Shown: in pieces, positions 48,266 through 60,008 of the stretch | Numbering within the stretch: the stretch's first letter is position 1 | Layout: each line of letters opens with the position of its first letter | The notes under the pieces: generated by a model | What the model saw: the letters and a program-made list of their open reading frames with translations, nothing else | Told to the model about the DNA's origin: nothing | Databases searched by the model: none | DNA from: Vanilla planifolia | Lineage: Eukaryota > Streptophyta > Magnoliopsida > Asparagales > Orchidaceae | Assembly: GCA_023846275.1 (NCBI GenBank) | Contig: CM043868.1 | Coordinates: 3,491,153 to 3,555,152 of the forward strand | DNA: 64,000 nucleotides | Direction of reading: 5' to 3' | Position numbers and translations under genes: made by a program

Positions 48266-49710
48266 AGACCTTAACTAGCTGGTTTATTAGGTAAGATAAT
48301 TAGTAGCCTTGAATTAGGCTCTTAGATCATGGATTAACACCACAATGACTATCTAAGCAGTGTGTATAGCTTAAAAGAGGCCTTCAAAAAGTGTGGAGTG
48401 ACTCAAGTTGGCTTGTGAGATAAGAAAGAGTTAATAATAAAACTCTTATGAACTTAGGTTAGAGAATAAAGGATTATGATTTAAAGGGTTTAAGTCATAG
48501 ATTTAAAACTAGAGTGAGTACTCAAGTTTTAGTTTTAATAAGATAATAGATTCTAATCAAACTCCTAGGTTAACAAAAGGGGCTAGAAGTAGATACAAAC
48601 ATGAAAAGCTAGATGGTGGAGGATTACCACAAATAGGCTAATTGGGGTTTAACAAGAACATTAGGTTAGCCTAGAAAGTAGACTTGGGTTGTAAAAAAAC
48701 TCCAAATAGGAATATTAAAGTTTGGCAAAAATCATATGTTAGCCTAAATAGTAGAGTAGATTTTTTTAGGAAACCCCAAATTTCTCAATTAATATATTAT
48801 AGTTTCAAAAAATGTAGGATAATTAAAAGAATATATTGGGGTAGTCTTAGGTAACCCAAGTTAAATGCAAATGAAATTATATAGATTATTATCATAAGTA
48901 AGCCTATTTGATGTGAGATTGATAAGCTATGATACTTTATCAATTTCTTTGTTATATTGAGGATGTTACTTTACAATCATATTATTACATGTATATTTTA
49001 TTACCATGATTAGAGGATTTTCTATTGTGCTTGGTTATCCCCTAATATCATTTGTAAGTGAGGGAGTTAGTTGCTAATATAATGGTTAAAGTGGGGTTGT
49101 TAGAGTTAGTATTTTAGCAAATTATTATTCAGTTAGCATCTTATGATGTAATATTTGAAGTTTCATTTATTTTCAACATTATTATTTATTATGTTGGAAA
49201 TTGGACTACATAGGACATTCTATGTTGGATTTAGGTTTTTTCAATTTATTTCATTTGTGTAAACTTGATTTTGGATGGATTTTATACTATATGACTATTT
49301 GTACATATTATGGGTTGCATATATTTCAATGTACTTTAGCAAGTTACTTAGCTTAAGTTTAACCTATTTCTAAATCAATCGAGTGACCAATTCAGACAGA
49401 GACATGGTACAATTTTAGTAGCATGCTATAAATATGATGATCAGACTAGGGGATCATGTATCTTAGTATGAATGTCAAGCTAGGTGAATAAAAAGTGGCA
49501 AGTCAAGTACTCTGATTGGTGCATAAGTTTGGTAGCACTATAAAAAATGTTAACAAAAGTATAGTGTGTTAAAATAACTCAACATTAGAACCATACAAAT
49601 AAGTCACCAAATCATTAGACCAAATACCAATGCAATTAACTTTAAGTCATGAGCTGGGTAATCACATTCATGCTCATATAATTGCCTGGATGCATAGGCC
49701 ACAACCCAAC
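48266..49710. other. AT-rich non-coding stretch
   Basis: No gene, PBS or conserved protein block recognised. Wording such as AGGCTAGTTGG / GGTTTAAGT resembles family L interiors but I could not align it firmly. Confidence 0.4.
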
Positions 49711-51750
49711 TATTACACCCCATCAAATTTGCTAGCCTATATGTTATTTTCATTTCAATTTATTAATTAAATTCTCATAAAATTCAAGTGATAAAGTTAA
49801 ATCATTGCTAATTATGCTTGATAAGAATTATATGATATGTTGATAAATGATCATATAGTTGATGAGGAAAGAAAAAAATGATAAGGCTTGGTTGTTAATA
49901 TTATACAATATGATCTAGTAATAATAATAGTTAGAATGTAGGTGTAAACAAGCTACAAAGTAAGATTTTGGTCATACAAGTATGACATGATTATCATATA
50001 AGTATAATAATGTAAAAGCTTTAAGATCAACAATGTTCAATAAAAAATTAACAACATATAATATGACTGTATACTAATGCAAAACTTCTCTAGTAATCAT
50101 ATCAAGCTGACCACACCATCATACAAAGACGTCATTCTAAAAAATGGAGAGATATTTTAAGTAATATTGTGATTTTATAATAATGAAGTCATGGATCATA
50201 TAAGTACAATAATAAGAGAAGGAAAATGTTTAAAGTCTAGCAAGTAGAATCAGGTGGCACAAGTGAATCATTAAGTTATGATGGATGATTATTATGTGTA
50301 GTGCATTGTACATATATGAATAATAGATTGTACAATTACAATTAATAGAACCATTAGTCCATAATAGTCATCTAGCATATCATATAATATGATATAGATA
50401 TAACATTAGTATGATTATGACATGCTAAATAAATTGAGTTTCATATTTGAGTTACTTTTGATCCTAACCATTGGGACTTAAATTACCTTAGATCTAGGGT
50501 TGCAGATAACTTAAGTAGAGCTAGTTAAAGAAAAAGAAGAGTAAGACTAAGTAAAACCCAGTAATACTTGAATCCTTAAATATAAGGATATGGATGCAGA
50601 TATCCTAGTTGGCCATCTAATATCCTTTAATTAAAGGATTGATTGAATAACTATATAAGATTTTAGGTTATGATTAGGGCTGACATTTTTAGTAAAACAT
50701 AGCATTGAATGCCAAAAGAGTCCTACCAAGAGAAGCCAAGTAAGCCAAGAGCAAAGATGAATAACGAGAACTTTTACAAGCTTGGTTTGTAAAGAGGGAC
50801 TTCTAATTACTATAGACCTCTACTTAGTTAATAGGTTAGGAATCCCATGCCTTACACTTAAATGTAGATGCATGCTAGGAGCTAAAATCAAGTATTTTAC
50901 TAAACTTACATGTTATAGCTATCTAGTCGATAAAGAATATGAAGTGTATGCATTATATTATCAAACTTTGCATCATATGGCTCTTGATTAAAGTCAAAGT
51001 TGAGATGTATGCAACCTAGAAATGTTTTTCATGTAACCTTATATTTCTTGCTTTACTAAATAAATTTTTTGTGTTGAAGATAATTAGTTGTTATCATGTA
51101 AAAATTTTTTTCATGCAATTGGATGCATTGGATTCATGTTTGAAGTTGAAAGCAAGCTAAGCAAAATTTAAATTTATAATTTTGTGATGAATTCCAATGT
51201 TGATTCATGTTTTGTAGTAATGATGTCTTTAGGTTCTTTCAAGAATAAAAATATAAAATTATGATCACTTCTAAAGGTAACCTAAATTGAGACCCTTCAT
51301 CACATGCTTGAAAGTTATTGATATATACAACATTGATGGCTTGCTGAATCTTGATGCTAATATGAATCCTTATGATGTCATCTTAGTAATTTCAAAGTAA
51401 ACTTAGTAAAGAAAATTATGACTTGACATAAAAAAATATGTTATAATTCTTACATTATTGACATAATCTCTTTGAAGTGTTTTATAAGCATGAAATTTAT
51501 ATGGATTAGAAGAATTCAATTTTATTACATAATTAGGGGTATAGAATTCAACTAGAAAAAGTTGATAATATTGGAGAAAGGCCTAGTATGTTAATCTATG
51601 AAAGTTTTAACTATGTTATATGACAATAATATGACTTAAACATATGAGGCTAATTACCTTGGATGAAGCTTTAAGACTGAGTTGAAAGACCCAACTATAG
51701 GCTTGGGATGTATGAAGAGGCCTTGAAAGAGACCTTCGATGGTAATCAAG
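49711..51750 (+). mobile_element. Family L long LTR-like repeat, copy 2 (first part)
   Basis: Starts TATTACACCCCATCAAAT and aligns with copy 1 from 33,666 to about 36,615. It is interrupted at about 51,750 and resumes at about 54,030, so the intervening 2.3 kb is an insertion. A 69-residue open frame at 50,782-50,991 has no family features. Confidence 0.6.
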
Positions 51751-52178
51751 AGTTCAATTCAATGTTCATTATATCCAAAATATGTGAAAAATCCAAGGGA
51801 TGCCACAAAATGATGATAATTATCATAGTAGCACTATATAATAAGAACTAAATGGACACTTATGCACGATGTCCCTTTGTAGGTATGCTAGAGAGTGCAA
51901 TACAACATGCTAGTTAGACACCAAATGCTAGGCAATAGTGCACCATACTCTAGCTCACATTTGGGATGTCTGACTGAATGAGACCATGAAAGTGTGCTAC
52001 ATGTGCACAGGCATTGGTCACTGGTTCGTGCATATGGTAGTTTAATTTACCACACTAATATGGTTAATGTGCTTGAGTAAGGCATATCCACATGTGAAAG
52101 CAACACCCACCTGCGAGAATAGTGTATCAGCACAGGCACTAGCATGTGTGTAGCGACTCACTCATGCCCAGAAGGGTT
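51750..52178. other. Inserted segment of unknown origin next to the gag-only element
   Basis: About 430 bases of noticeably higher sequence complexity and G+C than the flanks, with CATGTGTGTAGCGACTC-like words. It lies between the interrupted family L copy and the left LTR of the small element. No coding or repeat partner in the window. It could be part of the same insertion event or a separate one. Confidence 0.4.
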
Positions 52179-52581
52179 TGTTGCGATGCAAAATTTATGG
52201 AATTTATATTCATCAAAAATAACATTTTCATGTTTTAAATTGAAATATTATATATTTTTAAATAAAATATTATATCTAAACCTCTATATAAAAGAGTAAG
52301 AGATGTATGAAATAATTCAAAATTTTGAAATTTGAAAATATGTAATTCAAAACTCTATATTTTAGAACCCTATAAATTCATAATTTTATGAATTCAAAAA
52401 TCCTTAAAAGAATATCTTAGAAAATTCAATCTCTTTGTATCAAAAAATCCTCTTTTTCATTTCTTTCTCCAATAGTTCTTCACCAATCTCAAACTTCAAC
52501 TTCCATTTTTATGACCCAAAAAAGAAGGCTTGTTATCAAGGACCCAGTGTAAGAGCACCACTTAGATAAATTAAATTATTT

Positions 52582-52593
52582 TGGTATTAGAGT
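52582..52593 (+). other. Primer-binding site of the gag-only element
   Basis: TGGTATTAGAGT matches 10 of 12 positions of TGGTATCAGAGC, a short distance after the left LTR. Confidence 0.7.
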
Positions 52594-52599
52594 ACTTCA

Positions 52600-53650
52600 A
52601 TTCAATGCTGATGGCATAAGCAAAGAAGAAAATTGTTAAATAGCAAGCCCTAAAAGAGAATCAAGAGATTGAAGAGAATGTAGATGAAGTGGCTATACTG
52701 AGTATTTCACTATCATGTTTGGCAGCACAAGTAGTTCTATTAACTCAACAAATGTAAGTGTTATAGTAATGGTATTAAAATCTTAATCCCTTCTTATGGT
52801 GGATCCAAAATAGCTATGAAAAGAAAATACACTTATTCAAAGAAATTCTAAGTCAAGTAGTACTCCCGAGATAATTAGAGATAAAAATGATGATGAAATC
52901 ATCTTATCTTTTAAATACATAAGAATCAACAGCAAACTTTCAAGGTAGATACAACAATTGGTTTACTACTATATGATGGTATAACAGATGTAACGAAATT
53001 AGATACTAAGTTGGAGTAATTAGAGATATATTTCTCTTTATACAATTATTCATCAACAGATAAAGTATATATAACTAAGTAAAAATGATGAGTCATGCAT
53101 TAATCTACTAGAATACTCACTTAAGAACCATCACAATTACAATAGTGACATAGAGCTAATCTATAAAATTAGTTAGCAAATATTTTTTTCACATGAGTTA
53201 TATGGACAAAAAGTAGAGAAAATGATAGTGCATAACACTAATAAGGACAAATTATGCAAGAATATTCCATAGAATTTCAACAAAAAATTATGAGTTTGGA
53301 AATTCATATTCAATCTTTAAACAAGTCCGTACATTTGTAAGGGCTATAAAAAAATAATGATTATAAAAGAAAAAAACATAGAAGGACAAAATATAAAAAA
53401 TTCTAACTATAAGTCCAAAAATTAAGGACAAAAAGAAAACTATTCTCTAATAAAATATATTATAATCAAAACTAATAATAATCTAACCAATAAAACTCAA
53501 AAATATTATGATCATTATAAGAAGACAAGATACATATAATAGAAATATGGAAATTACATCTTTAACTATTTTTAGAAAAGTTCAAGAAAGACAAAGTATT
53601 TGATATAACAGAGACTAAAAAGGTACATGAGAAATTAAATATTCTATTAG
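52600..53650 (+). pseudogene. gag remnant of the gag-only element
   Basis: FKVDTTIGLLLYDGITD (52,941-52,991), followed by KLDTKLE and LEIYFSLYNYSSTDKVYI, matches plant Gag ('FKVEAKVDIPVYDGSVDAEKLDNWLKQLEVYFSLYHYSSEQKVAFA'). Near 53,490-53,600 a segment shaped like 'YCDHCKKTGHTEEKCWKLHPE' marks the zinc-knuckle region. No RT, integrase or RNase H blocks are present. Fossil. Confidence 0.75.
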
Positions 53651-54029
53651 AAGTGTTTGTTATGACATTCAATTTTCAAAATTTGTACACTTTAATATTT
53701 GGGACAACATCAGATGTTTAAAAATTAAAATATTATATTTTTTTAATAAAATTGTTTGTCCAAATCTCTATATAAAGGGATAACAATAATATTTGAAATA
53801 ATTCAAAACTTTAAAATTCAAAAATTTGCAATTTAGAACTTTGTAAATTCAAAACTTCTTGAAGGAATATTTCTTAGAGAATTTAATCTTATTATGGCAA
53901 AAACTCTATTTTTCGTTTTTTTTCTTTCTTAGTTTCTTATATTCTCATATTTTAACTTCTATTATTGTAACTCAAAAAAGAAGGTCTGTTGTTGAGTGCT
54001 TTGGGTGAGAAGAACTTATAGACATATCA

Positions 54030-54690
54030 TATAACTTTAAAAAGAGAGGGAACTCTTAAGTTTCTTATAAAACAAGCTTAAGAGTTTTGATTGAGCCCTA
54101 AAAGAAGGTTAGAGTCAAGTGAAAGTCTCATTTGGGTTTGGTAAGAGGAAGAGTTTAACTTAAAAACCTCATGATAAGTATTTTGGATTTTATTATTAAG
54201 CATTACTTAGAGGTTGTAAAGATTTTTCTACATGAAAAGTGAAACCATAGTCAAGATTTGCTCAGGCAAAAGGGGTTGAAAGCCTTGGGTAGTTCCATGG
54301 GTTAAACGTAAGCATCATTCATGGACTTTAGATTACAACGAGAGATCTAACAAAGGACCTTAGATGACTTCCAAGGTCAGTGAGCGATTAAGTTTTCTTG
54401 TAAGAATCCTAATCTAGAAGAAGACTAAGGAAGATTTAGGTCTTAATTAAGTGTAACCAAAAGGATTATGTTTTGTTGAGTAAGTGTAAGAAACTAAAAA
54501 ATACTTAAGCCAACTAATTGACTTAGTTGGCTTAGACTTAACTTATTGGATTAATCAAGAGAGCTTTGAGGATTTAAAATCTAAATATCTTACATTTGAA
54601 ATTTAAATGTCCTATATTTATAGTTTAAATATCTAGAATTTGAAATTTAAATACATAAGGTTTGAAATTTAAACCTTAAATAAGGCAATG
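54030..54690 (+). mobile_element. Family L repeat, copy 2 (second part)
   Basis: Resumes with AAAAAGAGAGGGAACTCTTAAG, the continuation of copy 1 at 36,618 (AAGGAGAGGGAGAGCTCTCAAG). It runs in parallel to about 54,510 (GTTGAGTAAG.GTAAGAAACTAA; 37,045 in copy 1) and then into the 22-bp minisatellite. Confidence 0.6.
54578..54680 (+). repeat. 22-bp minisatellite, more than four copies
   Basis: Exact 22-base steps: AATCTAAATATCTTACATTTGA-like units from 54,578. Same repeat as at 40,153-40,280, in opposite orientation. Confidence 0.85.
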
Positions 54691-56530
54691 TATTCAAGCA
54701 ATCCTAGTTAGGGTTAGAAGTAAGTGAGGAGCACAACATTAATCTTTCATTACGCATGATTTTAGTTACAGCAAAATCATAATGTCATGGTTTGGTTCAT
54801 GCATCATAATTTACATTAATAACTCTAGATTAAGGTTTTTGTATGAAGGAAATATAACAATGTTTATCATGATACTAAAAAAGCTTAATTTCATATATTT
54901 TATTAAAATAATAAATTTTTAACCTAGCATGTATCAAGTTTATGTCCATAATCTTTAGGTTCATCTTATCTCTTGAGCTATGTAATGGTTTACTCCAATG
55001 GAAAAGTCTCTTTCTTCTCCTCAAGTTTACAATATTCTCCTCTTTTTTCTTGATTGTAGCTTGGATTCTTCCTTGGTATCTCTCCCTTTCATAGTTAGGG
55101 TTTTTAAACTCTAGAAAGATGTCTCATATAAACCTCATATAACTAGCTAATCTAGACTACTACATTTAATGCACTTTGAGAATATTTTGGTTAGGGTTTC
55201 TTCCTTGTTTCTCATTGCTACCCTTACATATCCCTCTTGGAAAATTGCCTCATAACATACTTAAGTGGTAGGTTACCCTAACTTCCTAAATAAAGGTGCC
55301 TATAAGAATTACAACTAAAGGTTTCACTCAATATTTCCTAATTAAGCATGCATAATGAACAATTTGAGTTTCAATTCCCTTATGCCATGCTTCAACTTTG
55401 ATTCCTAAATTTTAGGGATTTTTATGCCAACTAAGCATCTAGCTCATTGTTTGGGTTAAGTTAAGAGCATGTAAGGTCATATCTAAATTAAGTAGTCCTC
55501 GATTATATCTTATGCGTAACCAATAATCAATGCTAGCTTAGCCAATTAATTTAAACACACTTACTCTACCAACTAAGAGAAAAAGAAACATACTTTGGTC
55601 ATCTAAAGATCCTACCTATCACCTCATTTTCATCATTTCTCTCTCCTCTCTACCCTTTACTTGCTTTATTCCTTATGATTTATCTCAATTATCTTTACTC
55701 ATAGTCCTTTTTATCATTTCTCTCTCATCTTTCTATCTATTACCACTTTTTAATCTCTTTACATACTATCTTATCTCTCTCACTCTATCCACAAAATCTC
55801 TTCCTTATTTCCTCCCTTTTCTAACTCTATAAGGGGCACCCAAATGATTGACCCCTCTTTTCCTTCTTTTAGACAAACAATACTAGTGGTAGGAGCAATG
55901 GTTTCATTATGTCTTATCTACTATTCAAAATCTAGAAGATGATCCAAGAACTCAAATGATTAACTACATTAAAAGGGATAAATCTTAAAGGTATTTGAAT
56001 TTAAATGGACTATAAAACAAAAAGGCTACAAAATGAGGTAAGAATGTGAAAATCTAGTTGTAATTTCCTTTTATGACTATTTTATTTTCTATAAAAACAA
56101 GGATGATAGCATATTTAGTTGCAACTAAAATGAGTGAGCAACATATTTAGTTATATTTTACATCAAATGTTTAGACTAAAAATAACCCAATCCACTTAAC
56201 ATCTTCAAGTGACCACCAATGAAGTGATTCACTTAATAACTTAAGCCGTCATAGAGTACAAACTAACTATTTAAGATTTCAAAGTTTTTTTTTGTAGAAG
56301 GATGACTTTAATTTTTTCTCAAGCAAACTTGAGCTATTTGTTAACTTCTACTATTGAACTTTTGCTAAAAGAATTACATTATCTTTGCACAATTAATAGT
56401 TTATAGTGATCCTTATTAAAATTATTTTTTTTGTTAATCTAGTTTTTTATTATTTAAAAAATTTTAATTATTATATGTAAGAAAAATATTTTTTCTCTGT
56501 TGATATCACCTTTACATCTAGCTTACATTG
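54690..56530. other. AT-rich, partly CT-rich non-coding stretch between family L and a gag start
   Basis: Contains a CT-rich segment (about 55,640-55,840, e.g. CATTTCTCTCTCCTCTC) like an LTR leader. Parts of 54,940-55,200 resemble 45,300-45,500 of the Tekay-like LTR in the same direction, so a fragment of that LTR may lie here on -. Boundaries unresolved, no gene. Confidence 0.35.
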
Positions 56531-56532
56531 CT

Positions 56533-56883
56533 ATGCCACCAAGACAAAACAACACTAAATATATATAAGTCTTTAAAAATGAGATGGATACATTACATTA
56601 TGAAATTGAAGCTTCATCTAATAGATACAATAAGATAAAAGTGACTTTGAATGACTTAGTTAAACAATTCACCAAATTCATGGCTAATAGAAGTAAGAAC
56701 CCAATCCTAATTATCCATAAGAGCATTTCAAAGAGGAAAATCAAATGCCTAAAGAGAACAAATTTCATAAGAAACCTTATTCACTATGCCATCTTCACAT
56801 ATAACTCTTACGTGAAAGTCAAGGCTCTTGTCCTTACAAAAGGTATTAATCAAGTAAAGCTTCATTTTCAACATTGCCATTAA
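56533..56883 (+). pseudogene. N-terminal gag remnant of a Ty3/gypsy-like element
   Basis: The phrase MPPRQNN at 56,533-56,553 is the usual start of plant Ty3/gypsy Gag ('MPPRRN..'). It is followed by an open stretch from 56,584 with a helical, charged N-terminal part (MDTLHYEIEASSNRYNKIK, then DLVKQFTKFM). Lies downstream of the LTR-like region. The rest of the element is not recognisable. Fossil. Confidence 0.4.
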
Positions 56884-58000
56884 AAGGATCTCTTAGATAA
56901 AAGATGATGGTCAATCCCCTTGTTCTTATCCTCACTCAACTGGTAGTGTATGAATAATAGTTGTCAAACCCTCCTCTTCATAGAGGTGGGGTGAGTAGAG
57001 GCACGTGGAGCATGAAGAGGAATGAAAAGATCATGAGGTACAAAGCTTGTATTGGCTAAAATCACCAAACTCAAATTTTTTGTAGTGGGTAATAGGACTA
57101 GGCTAGACTTGGTTATTGTGTCACCAAAGAGATTATCTCTAGTGATTGTAATAAGGGGAAAGGTGATACAAAACTAGAATGGCTTTAACTACAAGGGTAA
57201 ACAATCTTGAGGCACAAGGAAGGGCTAGAGAAGGAGTTTTCTTTGTTTGATTTACTTAATGATGAGTCATGAGATGGCATCAAACATCTTTTCTTGGCAT
57301 TTATTAGTACCAACATCTACCCATGGAAGGATGGCTTGAGTGTAAAAGTGAATTACACTTGATTGAGAGAGGAAGATGGTTTCGTGAATGAAGCCATTCA
57401 ACAACAAATACTAAGATGCCAAAATTTGATATTTCAATATTTATTATCATGGGTATCTTTTTCTCTTAATAGGGATTTACCACCTACTCATGATCGAAGA
57501 GAGCTCATGAAAGAGTTCTAAGAAAAAAAAGAAAAGTTGAGAGAAGCAAGATGAGATTTTTACATGACCCCCTTAACTAGTGAAAAGTCATTATGTTGAA
57601 AGATCTCAAAAGTTGCAACTACATTGTCCAATACAAATAGGTCTCACAAGTTTAATATGGGTATTCTGGTCTTATGAGATAGAAATAGAGTAGAAGAAGA
57701 CTCAAAAATTAAACAAGTTTTCATGTGTTTAATACAATGTTTTATGAATACTTCTTGAGAGTTGATAAAAATTAGGATATGATGTCTTGACTAAGACAGA
57801 GGGATAACATTCATAATAATTTCTTCCTTTTTATATAGTTGAAGCCTCTCACATTGATCTATATCCACCTTTGAGTTTTCCTTCATTACTCCGAAACAAT
57901 TACACCTCCATGATAAAACTGGGAGCCCTCTCATCAAGATGTTGACAAAATTCATTGTATATCATCTTGCCTTGTTCCAAAAATCTTAAACAACGTCATA
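56884..58000. other. Non-coding stretch, probable retroelement debris
   Basis: No family-level match. Short protein-like phrases occur (about 57,230-57,470 on +), but none could be assigned. Confidence 0.4.
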
Positions 58001-60008
58001 GCATTTTGGGATTATCAGGTCACTGCCATTGATTTGTCAAACATTATGCATTTATTGAAGCCGAGCATGCCTTGTGCAATCCGGAAAATAGCTTCCAAGT
58101 CCGCCCCAGTTCTCTCCAAATTTTAGAGCTCACCAAGCTAATTTTACTGCAGAAAAAGTTCAATCGATTTAGTTGTGTTTCGTTAAATATCAAAAATTTC
58201 CAAAATCAATTGTTCATAATTGAGAATCAATTTTTGTTTGCTCGCTTTGGAAAGAAATATTTCATATTAGGGACAATAAATTATGTTACAGTATATTAGC
58301 GTCAAAGTCGAGTAATAGCATTGCTACTTTTTTGTCAGCAACCCAACATTTTGAACTAATTAACTTGGGAAAAATTCTTAATGCAGCACTTTCCTGCATT
58401 CGGCAACTAATTGCACCCCCTTTAAACCAGCTTATGGTCACAATCCCTTCGTACAGTTCCCATCCTAAATAAAGCCACATTTGCCATTATTTGTATTTTA
58501 TATTCTTATCATCACAATTAGCTTTCATGAAGTGAACTTAATTATCAAACTTAGCATTTTAGTATCTAATATTAAACATAATTTTTCTGGTTGGTATGCA
58601 TGTGCAAGCGTAACAATAATTTTATAGTATATACTTAAAGTTGTTTAAGATCTTGACGAAGTGAAAAATAAACTACTTTTTAAACTATCAAAGATAGGGA
58701 GGCAAACTTGCAAATTGTGCCTGCAGTGTTGAGCGTGTTTCACATGATAAATTTAATAGTCAATAGGTTTGTTCTGGGAGCAACCAAGCAAATTATTTAT
58801 TTATTTACATGAATTTCAAGTAGCTTTGTCATTGCACTCACTGGCCATCTTCACATTCACCAATTCACTGGCTTTAAGATTCCAAAAAAAATCAAGTTTC
58901 ACATTCCAAATTCCATAAAGAAATTGCCGTTGAAAATTAAACATGGCATTTATACATGTTTATGAGTTTGTCTTTTCAAAAATTTATAAAATAAAAAATT
59001 TGATGAGATTATTGTATTGTTGTATTTGAAAAATAAAAATTTTTAAAATGTATTTAAAAATATACATAAATTTATAACTATAACAAATATCACTAAAAAA
59101 AATCAAAATTTCAAAATTTACAGATGGTCAATTGCATCTTGATAAGAGTTCAATCCATAACTAACACCATAAAAAGCTTTAGTTCCTATTTTTGATATAA
59201 AATTGTAATGTTCACAAGGAAAAGCATTTTCATTTAATTTGAGCATATTATTTAAAAAAAGACCTAGGTATTGAAGTATAATTATGAAATAAGCTCATCG
59301 TAATTGCTAAAATGTCAAATGACTAATATTAAGTTATAACTATTATTAAATGTTGAAATACCAATTGATATATAATATATCCCTTTTGGAAACTTATTAT
59401 TAATGGAATACAGATTTTTTAGAAAACTAAACCTTTTTCACTCCATTGATGTCTCAAAAAATCAAAAAAGAATTTTATCTTTATTATCAACATTCCTTTA
59501 TAATAGCACATTCTAATACAATTAATTAAACTTTATCACATAAATTTTAACTTGTATTCTAACCTTAACAGCTTAGAACGACCAAAGACAACATCTGGAA
59601 AAAGTTGATAAACCTAATCATTATATACTATTAAACTGTAGACAACACATAACACGTCGATTTACAACACACCAAACAGCTCTCCAACTTTGACTGACTA
59701 AAAGCTTTGTTGCGAAGTTGGCCAGGCCAAACGAGCGACGAGCTAGTTGACAACTTTAATTACTTCTCAATGTTTGGTGCTTGTCTAAGCTTCGTAGATA
59801 TGTACAGTGGAACAGTAGATACATATGGTCAAAGCTTTTAGGATCTGTATACCTAATTAACTGCATAGGGCAAACATAACTAACACAAAATCCTACCAAA
59901 AGATGAATCAATCACAGATGGATGCAATTTAGACCCTTAACACAGTTGAACAACACAAACAAACTCTCTGACCTCTGTTGAAACTCGACAAGCTTGATTT
60001 CGTCTGTG
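58001..60008. other. Unique intergenic island and 3' flank of the peptide gene
   Basis: More mixed composition than the repeats, and no repeat partner found in the window. Contains the 3' UTR and flank of the - strand gene. Candidate poly(A) signals on - are AATTAAAG near 59,757 and AATAAA near 59,479; the true site cannot be decided. Open frames 58,072-58,299 (+) and 58,480-58,286 (-) start and stop without family features and are not called. Confidence 0.5.

Larger units (their letters stand above)
52179..54020 (+). mobile_element. Small gag-only LTR element (TR-GAG-like)
   Basis: Two direct LTRs of about 390 and 365 bp (52,179 to about 52,570; 53,658 to about 54,020), both starting TGTT and sharing CTCTATATAAA.G (52,281; 53,770) and CAAAAAAGAAGG (52,518; 53,973). 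PBS at 52,582. The 1.08-kb interior carries only a gag trace. This is the layout of terminal-repeat gag-only (TR-GAG) elements of plants, which depend on others for reverse transcriptase. Broken. Nested in family L copy 2. Confidence 0.7.

Noticed and set aside
56884-57700. Possible further gag or host exons downstream of the MPPRQNN gag start
   Set aside because: Several protein-like phrases appear in different frames but none matches a family well enough to call.
58072-58480. Overlapping + and - strand frames of 75 and 64 codons in the unique island
   Set aside because: No signal peptide, domain, intron signals or promoter; lengths are within chance expectation.
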